Source: Campylorhamphus procurvoides (lineage: Eukaryota > Chordata > Aves > Passeriformes > Dendrocolaptidae). Taken from it: a stretch of DNA of 64,000 nucleotides. The position numbers and the translations under genes were made by a program. The first letter of the stretch is position 1, and every line of letters starts with the position of its first letter. The stretch lies in NCBI GenBank assembly GCA_013396655.1, contig WBMV01000852.1:558001-622000 (forward strand). The letters are read 5' to 3'. Positions 1 through 12,975 of this stretch are shown here, piece by piece. The notes beneath the pieces are model-generated. The model saw nothing but the letters and a program-made list of their open reading frames with translations, had not been told where the DNA came from and did no database searches.

Positions 1-1769
1 CTTCATCCTGAGTGGTATGGAACTGGAACAGCCCATAAACAGCAATTTGCTCATCTTTTAGGCTTTATTGTTTAGGTTTTACTTGGATGGTTGAAGACTG
101 ACCCTCTCTTCACACAAATGTTTTCCCTGCTCCAACAACAACTACAAGCCGTTCTTTCTGCTTTGCATTTATTTGCAATTAAAATAAAAGGACCAAATGG
201 TACCAGATGAAATGAGCATGACATTTCTGGTTGACTTACCCACAGTTCCAACAAGTCCCATTGCCCAGCAGTCGCTGTGTATCCTCTCCGCCCATTCCAT
301 ACTGCTGACATTTTCACTCATTCCTAACACACAACTCCTTCATGGACTCACTGGATCTTGTTCTCAGCCTGTCTCTGGAAGGGGCATGCTGATGGTGCAC
401 AGAGAGCGTGGTCTCCAGTTCTGCACACAGTGGTTTATTCTGGGGGATGCGAAGGAGCAGAGCTGGGACCTGTCTCCCTGTGACAGCAGAGCTGTCTGTA
501 AGTGTTTGCCTGTTGAAAGAGAATGGCAAAGAAAAGATTATGGGCCCGAGCTTATTGAGGGTAATCTCTTTAAGGGTTAACATAATTGAAACACACTGTC
601 TGGGAAAAAGAAGGGAAGCATTTTGAGGAATTTTCAGGCTCTTTAGCATCACATGCATACACTTTGGGGAAAGAGTTCTCATCTTTTCATTATCGACCAT
701 CTCCTCTAAAGCACAGTGCATAGTCGCTCAGATCATATTCCTTGGTTTTCCACCCTGCAGAGCTGTGACTTTTCTCTCTGTTTTGGGAAGAGCCCAGGGC
801 AGTGCCCAGGAATTGCTGTTGCCCCCAGTGAGGCCTGGGCTGATGGAGGAGAGTGAGGACAGGGCAAACTCAGGGCAGTACAGACACTCCTGTGTCTGCA
901 TGCTGAAGAAACCCACGTTTCTCCCACAAAGCTATTTTCTACTGGTCATATAACCAGCAGAAAGCTATTTGGAGAAAGGCTTTTTAAGTCTAAAGTGTGC
1001 TAAGGAAGGCACTCAGACTATTGAGAAGCTAATGCTCCTGTTAAAGTTCTTCATCCTTTCTCTTACTAGGCTCACCCACTGCCATTAGTCCTGCAATAAC
1101 AGCCAGTATGGACACACTCTGAGCCAGGGATTTTGCCCTTTTGTCATCTTGAATTGTGTTTTCCTGCAGAAGCATCACTGGTGTCAGTACAATGCTGGGG
1201 ATGTCAGTGATGCCACAGAGCTGCAAGTCAATTGACTCCTTGTAGAAGAGGGACAAGAGAGGGACAGAAAAGCGGGTGCCTGCCCACACTTTATGATGCA
1301 CTGAGGTGCATCAGGACACTGATGGCAGCACCTGCCTTCCCATGGCTTTGAGGCAGCTGGGCATGAGGGAAGGCACAGGACAGTCTCCATGAGCTAATCC
1401 CCAGTGATTTGGGCTATAGGAGTTTTGAGAACTCTCTCTGCCTCCATAGCAATAGGGTGGTGCTATTTCTCCAACTGCTCCAAGGTCAAGGACTACCCAT
1501 ATCTGTTAGTTCAAGGCCTTCCTTCAGTGTCAAAGGACACTTCATCATCACAATGACATTAGGACTAAACTATCCAGCTATAATTGATTAGCAGCTTTCA
1601 CGGGAAGGATGGCAAAGTGCTTTATGAGCTACACACACAGAACTGAGCCACCCTGGGACGGAGAGCAGTGAAGACACAGATCTGGGACAGAGAGGGTGGA
1701 GGCACAGACAGTCAGCAAACACGTGGGGCAGGAGAGGAAATGCCAGCGATTCCCAGGCAGACGTTCACT
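1..1769. other. Non-coding unique sequence, no gene seen
   Basis: No exon, repeat family or RNA gene is recognisable here. Short open frames on both strands overlap each other and lack domains. The stretch around 500-660 has a slightly AT-rich, non-repetitive texture with TTAA and TAAT-like words, but nothing strong enough to name. Confidence 0.6.
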
Positions 1770-2080
1770 CCTGCCAAGTATGCCATCGGGCCTTTAGTAT
1801 CCCCACAGAGCAGATATTTTCAAAGTCTTTATTAGACCTTAAAAAAAAAATAAATTGTATTTTTAATGTCTTTCTAGACAGATGTACTGAACAGAAGAGG
1901 AGCGTGTCCCTTTCGGTCGGCCTCTGCCCCACCGGGGTGCTGGCACAGTGCATTGCCGGGTCAGCGTGATCCCAAACAAGCCGAACATTTCAGGCGAGAG
2001 CGGTCATGGTGTTTTCAACTTCATCTATTTTTATCAAAACATATGGGCTGCTTTGAGCATTGAGGCTTTTGGCACCCAGG
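1770..2080. promoter_or_regulatory. Candidate conserved non-coding element with CpG patch
   Basis: An AT-rich half (tttattagacctt near 1828, then an A-run) is followed by a patch with about nine CpGs between roughly 1900 and 2010, in a region otherwise poor in CpG. It then returns to AT-rich sequence (tatttttatcaaaacatatg near 2026). Retained CpGs beside homeodomain-like words are typical of vertebrate enhancers. There is no coding frame of note on either strand. Function is inferred from texture only. Confidence 0.3.
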
Positions 2081-5000
2081 CGTGTCCACCCCGTGATTGC
2101 TCCCGGCTGCACACACACCCCGTGCCCCGGGCGTGGCGAGGAGGGCAGGGGAAGGGGCACAGAGGAACGAGGATCTCGCTGCTCACAACACGGACATTTT
2201 GACAGACTCCTGTCTCATATTGGAAATGTTTTGATTTTGTTTCCTCTGCAGAACACAAACAGATTTTGAAACCTCAGAAGTTGCCATGAGACAAACCCGT
2301 TGTTTCCTGGCCAGCTCTAATTGCGGTTCATGACCAGCCCTTGCCTATTGAAGTCGGAAATTACACAAGGGAGGATCCTGGCTCAGCATAGATTTGTAGG
2401 GAGAAATGTAATTTGTCGTTATCTCTTTAAGCAAAGTTAACTCTTCAGTTAAGGACTTCTTTGTGTGTTTTCTGTCCCTCCTTACTACCAGCAAATACCT
2501 GCAAAAAGTGTCCTACGTGCAGTGAAACAATGGGAAGGGCTGATATGAACATGGCGTGTTACAAACATGGCATGTGATGTAAGCATGGCAATGCCCTGTT
2601 TTCTCTGGCTTTCATCCCCTGGAGTGCTGGGATCTGTGTGCAGCGCTGGTGGAACATCCCTCTCATGCTCCAGAATGGCACAGCCACCCCAAGGGCTGAG
2701 CTGAACCTAAGTATCCCCTTCCTCATGGGATGGATGCTTCCTTCACCCATGTCCCTGTCCCCTAAATCCACAGGCTGAGGCTTTCAGAGTTGTCTTGGAG
2801 AGTTTAATGCCTGCAGGAAAGAAAAGGAAAACAAAAATTAAGGAGAAATGAGACACCAAATTCCTGCAGACAGCTTTGAAAATATCAACCTTGAAAGCTT
2901 TGAAAATATCAGCCTTCTATTTGTGGGCAGCCCAGGAACTCAGAAGTACTGAAAAATTGGACAGAAGTAGGGAAGAGCAAGGAAAATGATGAGGTACTTG
3001 GCTGGGCACGGGTCTTGCCCGTGGTGGAAGGAGATGCCAAGGGTCGCATGGACACATTGGAAGAGTGAAATGTCCAAGGGGGAGGTTGGATGGAGGTTGA
3101 GCAAAACAAAAGCCAACATGGCAGCACGTCAGGAAACCTTTCCCCAGTATGAACTTCAACCTGTTGTGAAACCTTCCTACTGGGGAAATGCTGGAAACCC
3201 CCGAGTTCATGGCTGGAACCGTAGGAGGGCCTGGAAGGATGAGCCCTACAGCAAAACACAGCTCTGAAAGAGCTGGTGTACCTGGGCTCTTCTGATTTAT
3301 CTGATCACATCAAAGCAACCCGTTGTGCAGGGCTCAGTGCAGGCAGAGACGTGACCAGCAGCCAGGTTTGGCAGAGCAGGGGCAGGAAAAGCCAATTTTG
3401 CAACTGGTTGGTTGAGTTACAACAGACCCATTGCATGGAGAGGCACTAAATCTGGAGGCCAGCACTATTCTTCAGGATCAGGGCTTCATCTAAGAGAAAA
3501 TCCTAATTTCACTGTCTGATACAAAACGAGTTGATGGCACTGCTGAGGATTTATAAATAGAGGACTTCTTTCAAAGTAATCAGCACTGTTCTTGACCTGA
3601 ATTCAGGCTGTTAGGTTTTTCATCCCCTCTCATGACAATTTTATTTTATCATCCCCGCCACTACATGGATTTTTCTGCAATGACTAATTTTGAAGATGGT
3701 AAGCTCACTGCTGAAAAACAGCATCAAAAATGTGTGGTTATCAGGAGTAATGGGTGCCAAAGGCACAAATCTTACAGCTGTGTGAGGGGAAATGATGACA
3801 GTCATCTGAACACAGAATTACTGGCATCCCATCTTTGTCCTAGTGCTTCTGTAAGAGAAAAACAATCCTTTTTTTTCCTAAGTGTCTAAGGAATAACATC
3901 ATAAACCATAAAAACCTTCCAAGTTACTGTTAAATTTCCTTTGTGATGTCTGTAGCAATCCCTCAAAGGGTTAGCTCTGAGTGTTTCTTTTGCAAGAATA
4001 ACACAGGAAATGATTGCAACTGTATTGGGTAAGTACACAGCTTGGTTTTTTCAATGGATTCTTTGTGCATTTGGTTTCCACTTACACTTCTGCATTTTGG
4101 TGCACCTAAGCAAATATTTGTGGGAGGAGCCAGGGAGCGCTGAATTTTTTTCTCAGAATTGGTATTTTGAATACTTTCAAGCAGCTTTCAAGTTGACTAA
4201 AAAATGAGGGTCATCATCTGGAAGGAAAATTGCCTGGTTTATTCTATGTTTTACAGTATATTGTTTCAAATTTAAAATCTCAGTAGCATTTAGGAGCTCC
4301 AAGGTGTTTATCCCTGGCCTGCACCCTGCAGTGCTTATCCATGCCACTGTTCAGGAAAAAGTGTTATGTGATGTATCAGACCTGCCCTGACTCATCTCAC
4401 ATACCTGAAATTATCTGAGAAATCAGTGCAGACCCTTTTTGTTGCAAGAAAAAAATGGAATTCTTCTCTGCCAGAAGATAAATAAATCTGTTGTTTTTTG
4501 ACCACAGAAAATCTTCAAACAGGGAAAGGAGAGACCACATTCTGTGATCCCTTTTTTATGTGCCATTGATTGCTGTGATAATCCCATTGCCAAATCCTTT
4601 GGCATCTGAAAGCCTTGGCAATTGTCAACTCTAAAGCCATAAACCAGGGACTGTTTCTCCTGAAACTCTCAGTGTTGGCTCTATTGGCTCTTAGGCTTCA
4701 CTTTTCCCCATTTGTGGAGATTCGGGGCTGTTTCCAGCCCAGAGAGCAGCAGGGCTCGTTCATCTTAAGGCAGATGCTTCCAAAACGCAGTGGGAGTGGG
4801 GCACACATGTTTCCAATTATCGTATAAAAATAAAAAAATACATTTTTAGAGGTTTCCAGACTTAGGGATAAGTGTTTATAAAACTGGTTTCAGCTTTTAA
4901 GAATGTATTTCCTGGCTTTGAAGCTGCGAGGAGCCCCTTAACTTCGTGGGACTTTGGATGGGATCCCTGACTGCTCCTGCAGCTCAGAGCAGGGGCTGGT

Positions 5001-5339
5001 ACCCACAGCTCCCCTCCTGCTGTGCCAGGGATGGGAGGGCTGGGCCAGCCTGCCAGCCCCATGGACTGCAGCACCTTTATGAGGGTTGGTTGGGGGGCTT
5101 TATGCCATTCCATAGGATAAAAAATGCTGCACTGTTTTTTTCTGATCTCTGAAGAGGCTTTGGCCAGCTTCAGTCAGGAGAAACGTTTCTGTTCTATGGT
5201 GTAAGAGCTCAAAACTGCAGACTATCTTCAAAATCACTGTGTGGGGAAGTAGAGAGAGGAGAGAAGGGTCCTGTTGGGACACCAATGCTGGAGGATCACT
5301 CCTTGATGTGATCTCCTGCATGTTTTGTCCTGAACCTTT
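2081..5339. other. Non-coding unique sequence, no gene seen
   Basis: No recognisable exon or transposon. It contains the small tandem repeat at 2872-2919 and a loose threefold repeat of an 'acatggc' word at about 2547-2592. The stretch 2330-2470 (tgtcgttatctctttaagc near 2414) might be a weak conserved block. The rest shows nothing. Confidence 0.6.
2872..2919 (+). repeat. 24-bp tandem duplication, two copies
   Basis: The unit agctttgaaaatatca is followed by a variable accttgaa or gccttcta. Copies occupy 2872-2895 and 2896-2919 and differ at only a few positions. This looks like a simple local duplication in non-coding DNA. Confidence 0.85.
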
Positions 5340-6060
5340 ATAAATACCAGAAAAAAAGCATTAGCCCAGTCAGCCTAAATAGAGTATATTATATATTAAC
5401 GCTTGTATATTAACATTTTAAATATATGTCTTGTCCTTTTTGCCCTCTGTTTTTTTGCTTCTTACATTAGCACTGAGAACTGCTGTTATATTTTATTTTC
5501 CTTCACTTCAGCATTTGATGTACCTCCACGAAAAGCTGCAGTTATTCCATAAAACCAGTCACTGAGGTAAATAATAACAATCCTACCCCATAAACCTGCT
5601 GAAACTGTTGAAATACAATAACAGATTAGAGCAATCAGTATTAATATAAATTATAAGAAAACAGAACGTTAGCTGAATCTGTTATAAAAAAGGAATTTTT
5701 TTCCAAGTTGGTTTTAATTTCGAATAAATAACAGAAACATTTTTTCAGGGAACATGAAGGATAGTTTTATAGCATCAGTCTATCAGAAATAATACCCCCT
5801 CGGCTCTGTTCTCTGCTGCACATGCTGAAGAGCTCAGACTCTAAAGCGCTGGTTTCTCTTCTTCAGAGGCAGGGTGAAAGTACTGATAATGAACATTTCA
5901 TAAAAGCACAAAGACCTTTATCAAAGGAAAAGATGCATAATGCATTTTCAGCATTATTATTATTATTACAGCACTTGCCTTTACACAATTATTATTTGAT
6001 GTTTAGGTTTGCTCGAGAAGAACATCTGAAAAAGATCTGCTAAGTCAAATCCAAGGCTTT
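5340..6060. promoter_or_regulatory. AT-rich block, candidate regulatory element
   Basis: A long AT-rich run (tatattatatattaa near 5386) contains many TAAT and TTAA words. There is a TCF/LEF-like tatcaaagg at 5919-5927, a near-palindromic atgcataatgcat at 5933-5945 and a short ttattatta microsatellite at about 5953-5968. An open frame at 5822-6043 (+) has no recognisable domain and is taken as chance. It may be conserved, or may simply be AT-rich drift. Confidence 0.25.
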
Positions 6061-7199
6061 TAAAAGGCACTTAATGAATTTTTCTTGGTGTGTTTATGTT
6101 GAGAGGTTATTTATTTGGAGATCATCTGTCATTTTTTTTGTGCAAAACGCTTGAATTTTTTAAGTCTATTAGTGAGATTATTTGTGCAATGGATATATTT
6201 TCCCCCACAGAGGCACTCCTGCAGAAGCCTCCTGCATGTTGATTTAGTGCTTATGAAACAGGCCTGCCTGGCGGCCCTGGAGACCATTTTCAACTTAATC
6301 AGTGGAGATACAGATCCAGCCCTTCCTGAACATGCCTGATGTGTCCCCACATACACAAGGATCTGAGCAGCCTCAGCCCCACTGTGCTGCTGGGACATGG
6401 AGGGTTTTGGAGATGCCCATGCTGGGATATGGATGGGAACAGAGGTTTTGATCTCTCCCATCCATGGGCTCCTTTGGAATAAACCCACTGTGGTTAGGCA
6501 GAGCCTCCTGAAACACCCATCATCTGGGCTGTGTGGAGCCAGATCCTGTTTCTTCACAGTAATATTAAAATTGAGCCTGTGTAGGAACCAAATTGTTTTT
6601 TTTCCCTCCTATTCATTCCATTACCCAATTTCCTGAGGAATTCCTGCAAAATTCCCTGTGAAATTGCACATTGGAGAGGACAATTATCCCAGTCAACTCA
6701 AAAACATCATCTCAGTTACACAGGGCAAATTTTCATGCCCACTTCACTCACCTCATGACATGAGAGCTGGGAGGTCCATGCAGTGCCTGGGCCACTCTGC
6801 CCACAGTGCTTTTCCTGCACATGACAGAAGTAAATAAAAGAAATGCTGGGGTGGGGAAGGGCCATATCCTGTGCTTCCCCCAATTTGCCCAATGCAGTGC
6901 CCAGCTGGTTGTGTCCATCACTGTGGGACAATGTCTGGGATAAAATACTGGGATGGGCAGATGGTTTTTCACCTGGGGATTCAGTTTGGGTTCCACCTAC
7001 ATCACCTGAGCTGGTTAATTTAATCAACAGAACATTAAACCACATCACATTAGTGTTAAAAATCAATGGTATGGACCAGACATCTGAGAATCAAGCAGGG
7101 CAAAAGATGTTATTATTTTTTCCCCTGTCTCAGTGTCTCTTTTAACACTGCAAAGGCTGCCAGAGGGGAGCCTTGGTAACACAGAGCACATCACTTTAA
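6061..7199. other. Non-coding unique sequence, no gene seen
   Basis: No repeat or exon is recognisable. Overlapping antisense and sense frames at 6129-6557 and 6397-6636 have no domain and no convincing splice context. Confidence 0.6.
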
Positions 7200-7640
7200 A
7201 CTGAGGATTTTTTCACTTCAGCCCTTCTTTGCCTCCCTTCCCTGGTCAGTCGGTGTCTGGCAGCACAACCTCGCCTCTCATTAGTGCTGAGGCAAGAGAT
7301 GAGGCCATGCTTCGGCGATCTGACAGTTCAGGCCCTTGTTTTTACAGATTGCCTTTAGCAGCTGAACTTGTCAGACATTTTGGGTAGAAAGAGCAGAAAT
7401 GAGTAACGGAGGTGTCTGATTATTGCCATAAAACTCACCCAACCCCAGAAGGACGAGTAGCTGCTCCAAAACCCCCAAGCAGATATTTTAAGGCGTTTTC
7501 AGGCTGCGGGGCTGCCGAGGTTCTGCCAGCAGTAATAAACTCCTGCGGTCCGATCGCAGCGCACGCCCAGCCCAGCTGGCTGTTTCATTTGGGCGAGGTG
7601 TGGAGGGCAGAAATTCCCTGTATTTATCTTCACTCCCCAT
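7200..7640. promoter_or_regulatory. Candidate conserved non-coding element
   Basis: Non-repetitive sequence with an island of retained CpGs (gcttcggcgatctgac near 7310; cggtccgatcgcagcgcacg near 7545) beside AT-rich words, including a HOX-like ccataaa at 7426-7432. It ends a few hundred bases before a CR1 insertion. No coding signal. The call rests on texture. Confidence 0.3.
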
Positions 7641-7869
7641 GACAGGGACTGCACAGAAACCAAATGATTCAGGGCTGTTGTTAAATCTTAATTTTACTGC
7701 CATTTCCTTGAGGGATCAGCATGACTGTGGTTTCCTGCGCTTCTCAGGGTCTCCTCGGGGAACAACGTTTTGAGATCCCTGGGTTGACACTGCATGGCTA
7801 TATCAGATAAAGCACTTAGAACTCTGCCTTTGTCAACCAGGAAGAAGCAGAGGTGGCCAGAAAACCAAA

Positions 7870-8090
7870 GAATCATGCCATATTATGAGTTGAAAGGGAT
7901 TCACAAGGATCAGCTCCTAGCACTGCACAGGACAACCCCGTGAATGTCATCATGTGCCTGAGAGCATTGCCCAAACACTTGAGCTCTGGCAGGCTTGGGG
8001 CTGTGGCCACTTCCCTGAGGAGCCTATCCCAGAGCCCAACCACCTCCTGGGTGAAGAACCTTTTCCTAATATCCAGCCTAAATGCAAGGA
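7870..8090 (-). mobile_element. CR1 LINE, 5'-truncated 3' end
   Basis: CR1 is an avian non-LTR retrotransposon that inserts as 5'-truncated copies. Here the 3' terminus is on the left (gaatcatgcc), followed by gagttgaaagggat, 'cctagcactgcacaggaca', 'gtgcctgagagcattgcc', 'cttccctgaggagcct' and 'gtgaagaaccttttccta'. These are the antisense hallmarks of the CR1 3' UTR and the end of ORF2. Identity fades after about 8090. It is the same 3'-end type as the copies at 19073 and 22717. Divergence and indels show an old, inactive copy. Confidence 0.93.
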
Positions 8091-9334
8091 TACCTCACAA
8101 GCTGGTGTGGCAGCACTGCAGCATCCACTCCTCTGCCCCTCCAAGACAACTTGGCCTCCTACTCAAGGTGTGGGGCTCAGGAAGCAGACACTTTTCTCCT
8201 TTCTGGCCTGAATTTTAATTTTTACCTGAATTTTGATGGCACTGACAACAGTTTGTATTTTGCTGTGTTTGTGCAACAAACAAACGGGGATGGCTTCAGG
8301 CTGGGGTTGAAGCAGGAGGGAGGAGATTTCTCTTACAGCACTCAAACCCCTAAAACTTGGCATACATGTCCTGAAAGCAGAAGGATGGTCTGACCCCAGG
8401 CACTCGTGATACCTGCACAGATGCCCAGAGGAAGGCCATGCAGCCAGACAGCCCTGCACCAGCACCAAACACTGCTCAGTTTCTCCCCCAGGTTAGTATG
8501 TTAATGGCCACATATCCAGCCAGAGGTCAGACTGACCTTGGAAAATGTAGACAATGCAGCTGACCCAGTTTGTAAACTGAGTCCAAACACCAGCAGCTGT
8601 AAGATGAGGCTGCCCAAGCCAGAAACCTCAACCCCTGTGACCTGACTTGGTTGGCCCTCGATGACCCTGAGGCAGCTAAACCTTCACTTTATCATGAAAC
8701 AGCAGATCCGGTGTCCTTCTGTGGTCATCCCACCCACGGCCAAATTGGCATGAGGGCTTTAACACTGAGACTGGGTGAAATTTCTGTTTGGTGAGCTGAC
8801 TTGAGAGGCTGAGAATGCTGGAAGGAGCGGAGCCAGGGGTCTCATAGAGCAGGGAAAAACTAATGGCTTTTTGTGATTCTCATTTATTTTGCCCAGTTAC
8901 TTGGAGCACTTTCCTTCAAGGACTTTTTTTTGCTTTCTGCCTAATTGCAATTGCCTCTGATTGTTTCAAACTATTAGCATTCAGAAATTAAGCATTATTA
9001 CCTCTTTCCAATATTTTTTTGCGAGTGTTTTCATTTAAATCCATCCAATGAACCCAACCTGAACTAACAAGCCTGCCTAGGCAGCTTTTAGATAAAAGCA
9101 AAGGCAAGGAGACACTGCTGCCTTTGCTGCTGTTCACTGATGCCCACCAGGCACCTCATGCTGCTATTCCCTGAAAATATTCGGAAATGGTCCCAAAGAA
9201 TGAGCAGCTGCCCAGTCATCAGAGGACATCTGATGATATTAAGCAACAGCAGCGCAGTACTGGTGTGTCTCCCGTGGTTTATATGCAATTACAGGAAGGG
9301 CAGTTCATGACCAGCTGCTGATGAAGGTGGTGCC

Positions 9335-9485
9335 TGCTCCGTCACGCTGTCCCGCCGCCGATACTCTCGTTGCCTCTGATCTAAGGGAAACGTGAGGAGC
9401 TGCTCTGCTCGATCTGAGGAATGCTTCTGACACAGTTAACTGTAGCATATTAATTAACAAACTTCAGCACCAAGGCTCCTCTGAT
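9335..9485. promoter_or_regulatory. Candidate regulatory block, CpG patch plus AT core
   Basis: A run with about seven CpGs (gtcacgctgtcccgccgccg near 9341, then atactctcgttgcc) leads into an AT-rich core. That core holds the palindrome cagttaactg at 9433-9442, a MYB-like word, and taattaacaa at 9451-9460. A half-match to the REST/NRSF site follows at 9463. There is no coding frame. Regulatory function is inferred. Confidence 0.25.
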
Positions 9486-9984
9486 GCAGCCCTCACAGGG
9501 TTTCACACCCGAAGTGAGGGAGGAAGGAGGGGATGTTCACGTGTCCATGCCCTTTGCCATCATGGAGATACAGCATCCAGGTACAGGACCAGCAGCTGGA
9601 TGGTGGTCCAGGGTGCCAGGAGGGGATGGAACTGCAGCAGGCTGGGGCTGGGCATCCCCCACCCTCCTGGCCAAGCTCACCCTTGCATTATCTTGCATCC
9701 CTGATATCTTACTGAGGGGCTTCTCACTGTGATTTGGCTCTGTGAACTTTCAAGGAGACAGGAAAAAAACCAGGTCAGAGCAACCCATCTGCAAACACCT
9801 GCCTGGCCACAGGGACTGCCTGGCTCCTGCTGCTCCACACCCCAGCTTGCCTGTGTCTATGTTTGCTCCCCTTGTGCTTCCTCACTCCTGTGCTGCAGAA
9901 ACCTGAACCCAGGGAAAATGGGGCAGTGGATAACAACAATGTCACCGTGGCCCCAACACATGGCAAACGCAGGCCATGGAAATC

Positions 9985-10040
9985 GGGTCAGCTTCTTCTG
10001 GTGTAAATCAGCATTCCTTTGCTGAAGCCAGTGAAGTTAA
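9985..10040. repeat. Relic of palindromic 'GGGCCAGATTCTGA' family
   Basis: The words gggtcagcttcttctggtg, taaatcagcat and gctgaagccagtgaag occur in the order seen in the sauropsid palindromic repeat (agattctg, ctggtgtaaatc, cactgaagtcagtg). The copy is short and degenerate. I do not assign a Repbase name. Confidence 0.35.
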
Positions 10041-12826
10041 AAGAGTGCAAGAAAGACCAAAATTAGGTCAATCAGATGCACAGCTCCTTTCATGCAGCAG
10101 TGTAACCCTCTTTTTTCTTCCTACTACTCTGCACAGTCAAGTAGGTCAGAAGTATCTCCTGTCAGACAGCTGGGTCCATTGAGGTAGCTCTGAAACATTC
10201 TCCAAATCAGCAGGATATCAGGAAAAGACATCCCTGTTCCCTCCCTCCCACTGTGGCCTCTGAACACAGGTCTGAGGGGGAAATACTTTCAGGTGGGGGC
10301 TGAAGGAGGTGAGGACTAAAACACCCCCAGGAATGCTGAGTTTGGGCTTAACTAGAGGTAAACCACATTTATAAATACTCCAGTCATTGCATTTGCCTTC
10401 TGGGCAGGGTTTTACTTGCTGTGCTTGCAAGGGATGTCATAGACACAACGAGGGGCTGCTCTGGTGGCCCCCAGCAATCCCTTGGCTGCCTGCACTGGAG
10501 CCTGGTCCCTGTGGGAGCAACACCTTGTGCTACTTCAGGGTCCCACAGCTTTTCAGCACCGCTGGCATTGGGGCATGCTTTCCTTCCCAAATCAGTGCTG
10601 GGCCAGTTGGCACAGACCTGTCCTCGGTGAGTGGTGTAACAGCTCCTCTGTGTCTCCACAGAGCCTCTTATACATGACCTTATGTACATATTTGACATGC
10701 CTTGAACCAGTGAGACCAGAACAACTCCTTAACACCCACTGGAAAAGAAGCATAATTGAAACATACTGGAAATAAGATTATTAGTGAAGCAATCCAGCTT
10801 CCGATTTTCATTCACCAAGAGTGGTGCCAAAAGGTAATTCTGAAGCTGGAGACTGAGGAGAATCGTGGTGGAGTCAGCGGAGCAGTGCAGGGAGCACTAA
10901 CATGGGTGAGAAATGGTCTTGAATCACTGAACACGTTGTTTGAGCTATAATGATTTTGTGATTCTCACTGAGAACTTTCTGCCTGAATCATAAAATAAAT
11001 AAGGGTCCTGGAGCACCACGCTTTCATACAGCAGCCAAGGAGATGAAATCATGAGACTTTGAAAACCGGAGCTGCTCCCAAGTTTGGCAACTCCCCTCTG
11101 TGGGGAGGAATGAAAGCCCTGTGCCAAGTCAGTCACAAATTATAAACAGTCCCAGAAATGGTGGTTTCTTCTGCACCCAGCCTTTTTCCATATTATTTAC
11201 TCTTCTCTTAAACTGCTCCACATCTCGTGCTTGCCTTACCTCATATCTGTGTGGAATCTCTAGTGGTCTGCAGACCATCTGCAATGGGTGACTAACATGG
11301 GTTAGAACTCCCACTGCCTGACTATGGATTTGGGATGTAATGGGCTGAATAGTGAGGGGTCTGAATTGCTTCTCTCACTGAGATGTTACTGTCACAACAC
11401 CCACTTGAGACAGCAATAGTAGCAGCCAGAATTCAGTCCAACAGCAATAAAAATGAATGCACTAATTTCTGCAATTATTTACCACTCACAGGCAAATTAG
11501 TCATCTTTTTGCCATACCTGAGATGGAAGATGCCACAAAATACCTTCAGTGCCATCTAGCTACTAAGTTACATGGAGAGATAAATTTGCAACTGGCACTA
11601 ATTGCCGTAAGGCCCATCAGTGGCTCGATGTCCTGTTGCACCAGCTGATGCTCTGCCCTCAGGGACCTAATCAGGATGGTAATGCAAGCCACAGAGATAA
11701 TTTGCAACCCTAGAAGACTCTGCTTTAAATGGATGTATATCCTAAGTATGGCAAAGCGAATTCCTCAGAACGAAGGCTAAATGAATAAGTACATGCACCT
11801 CAAAGCCACAGGATATTTCCTTCCATGTGCAAAGGCACTTCACTATCTCCAGCCTCTCTAAACATGCCAAGAAGGAGCAACAGCACTTTTGTGTTTTTGT
11901 TTTGTGAAGATGTAAAGAAGCTATGAAAAACATCTCCCTTGCTTTCAACTTGCCTTGGGTTTCATGTCCATATCCATATCCATCATGTTGCCTTCTGTCT
12001 GTCATGTAGGTATTGTGGACTCTGATCCCTGACTGTCTGCAGAACTGCTGGACTCTTACAGAAAACAGTCTTCAAAACTCCACAGACTCATTTTACTGGT
12101 GGTGACTTTACTGACCACCTGTGATGACTACCCTTGCAATGCATGTCCACAGCACAGCTCAGTGTGGGTTGTGCCAGGCTGGCAGCAGGCTGAGAAGGAG
12201 GTGGATACTGAGGGATACAGCAGATACAGAGCTTTCCCTGGGTAATTCACAGTGAACCAAGCTGGCATTTCACTTTCTCCTCTTCTGGCCCAGACTGTGG
12301 ACCGTCGCCACAGAGTTTGGCGTGTCCTGGATCAAGTTTCTTAGGAAAAACCTAAGAAAAGCAAAACAGAATTAATTTCGAGAAGAGATTGTTTTTATGA
12401 CATACTGTACTTTGGTGCGGTTATTCCACTTGTGGCGTAATTTGTCCAGATAAAACCTGTCTAGAAATGACTTTATGGTCTGGGTATGATGCTGATAGAG
12501 GATACATACGCACTTGTGCTCCCACAAGCAACGTCTGGACAAGGATCAGCTCCATGGATGGAGCAGGCGAGTGTCCCTGCCCACTCTGCAGCTCTGATCC
12601 TGCTCTGGGTGCACGCTCATGAGAAGATGAAATCGGTCCCACCAAGAGAGCACAAGGAGATTCCTTGGCTGTGGTGTCAGTGCACATCTGGCAGGGAAGC
12701 CACGCTGCTGATGGCAGCAGGACATAAATCAGTGCCTGTAGGAGCATGGTGAGGACTTTCAGCTCCTATTTAGAGGTTCTCACTACCTTAATGCTGGAGA
12801 GTTTATGCAGGCCAGACCAGAATATT

Positions 12827-12975
12827 ACAGAATCACAGAATCATTAAGGTTGGAAAAGACCTCTAAGATCAAGTCCAACCATTAATACAGCACTGCTGTG
12901 TTCATCACTGTCACATTCACATGTTTTTTGAACATCTCCAGAAGCAAACAGCATTGGCTTTTTCAGGGAGCCCAA
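12827..12975 (-). mobile_element. CR1 LINE 3' fragment
   Basis: acagaatcacagaatcatta, then aggttggaaaagacctctaa and gatcaagtccaaccatt, mark the CR1 3' end in antisense. It continues with tgttcatcactgtcacattc and a degraded 'acctccag...cagggagccc' stretch to about 12975. It is the same type as the copies at 55364 and 57371. One 3-base deletion is visible (gatcaagtcc where gatcatcaagtcc is usual). It is non-coding as it stands. Confidence 0.93.

Larger units (their letters stand above)
8091..12826. other. Non-coding unique sequence, no gene seen
   Basis: About 4.7 kb with no supported gene. It contains a candidate regulatory block at 9335-9485 and a palindromic-family relic at 9985-10040. Overlapping frames at 10384-10775 occur on both strands in a GC-moderate stretch and have no recognisable domain. 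11340-12420 shows nothing identifiable. Confidence 0.6.

Noticed and set aside
4537..4550. attctgtgatcc, similar to a CR1 tail
   Set aside because: No other CR1 words lie to its left or right, so an isolated 12-base match is chance.
9463..9479. REST/NRSF-like site
   Set aside because: Only the left half (ttcagcacc) matches; the right half deviates at most positions.
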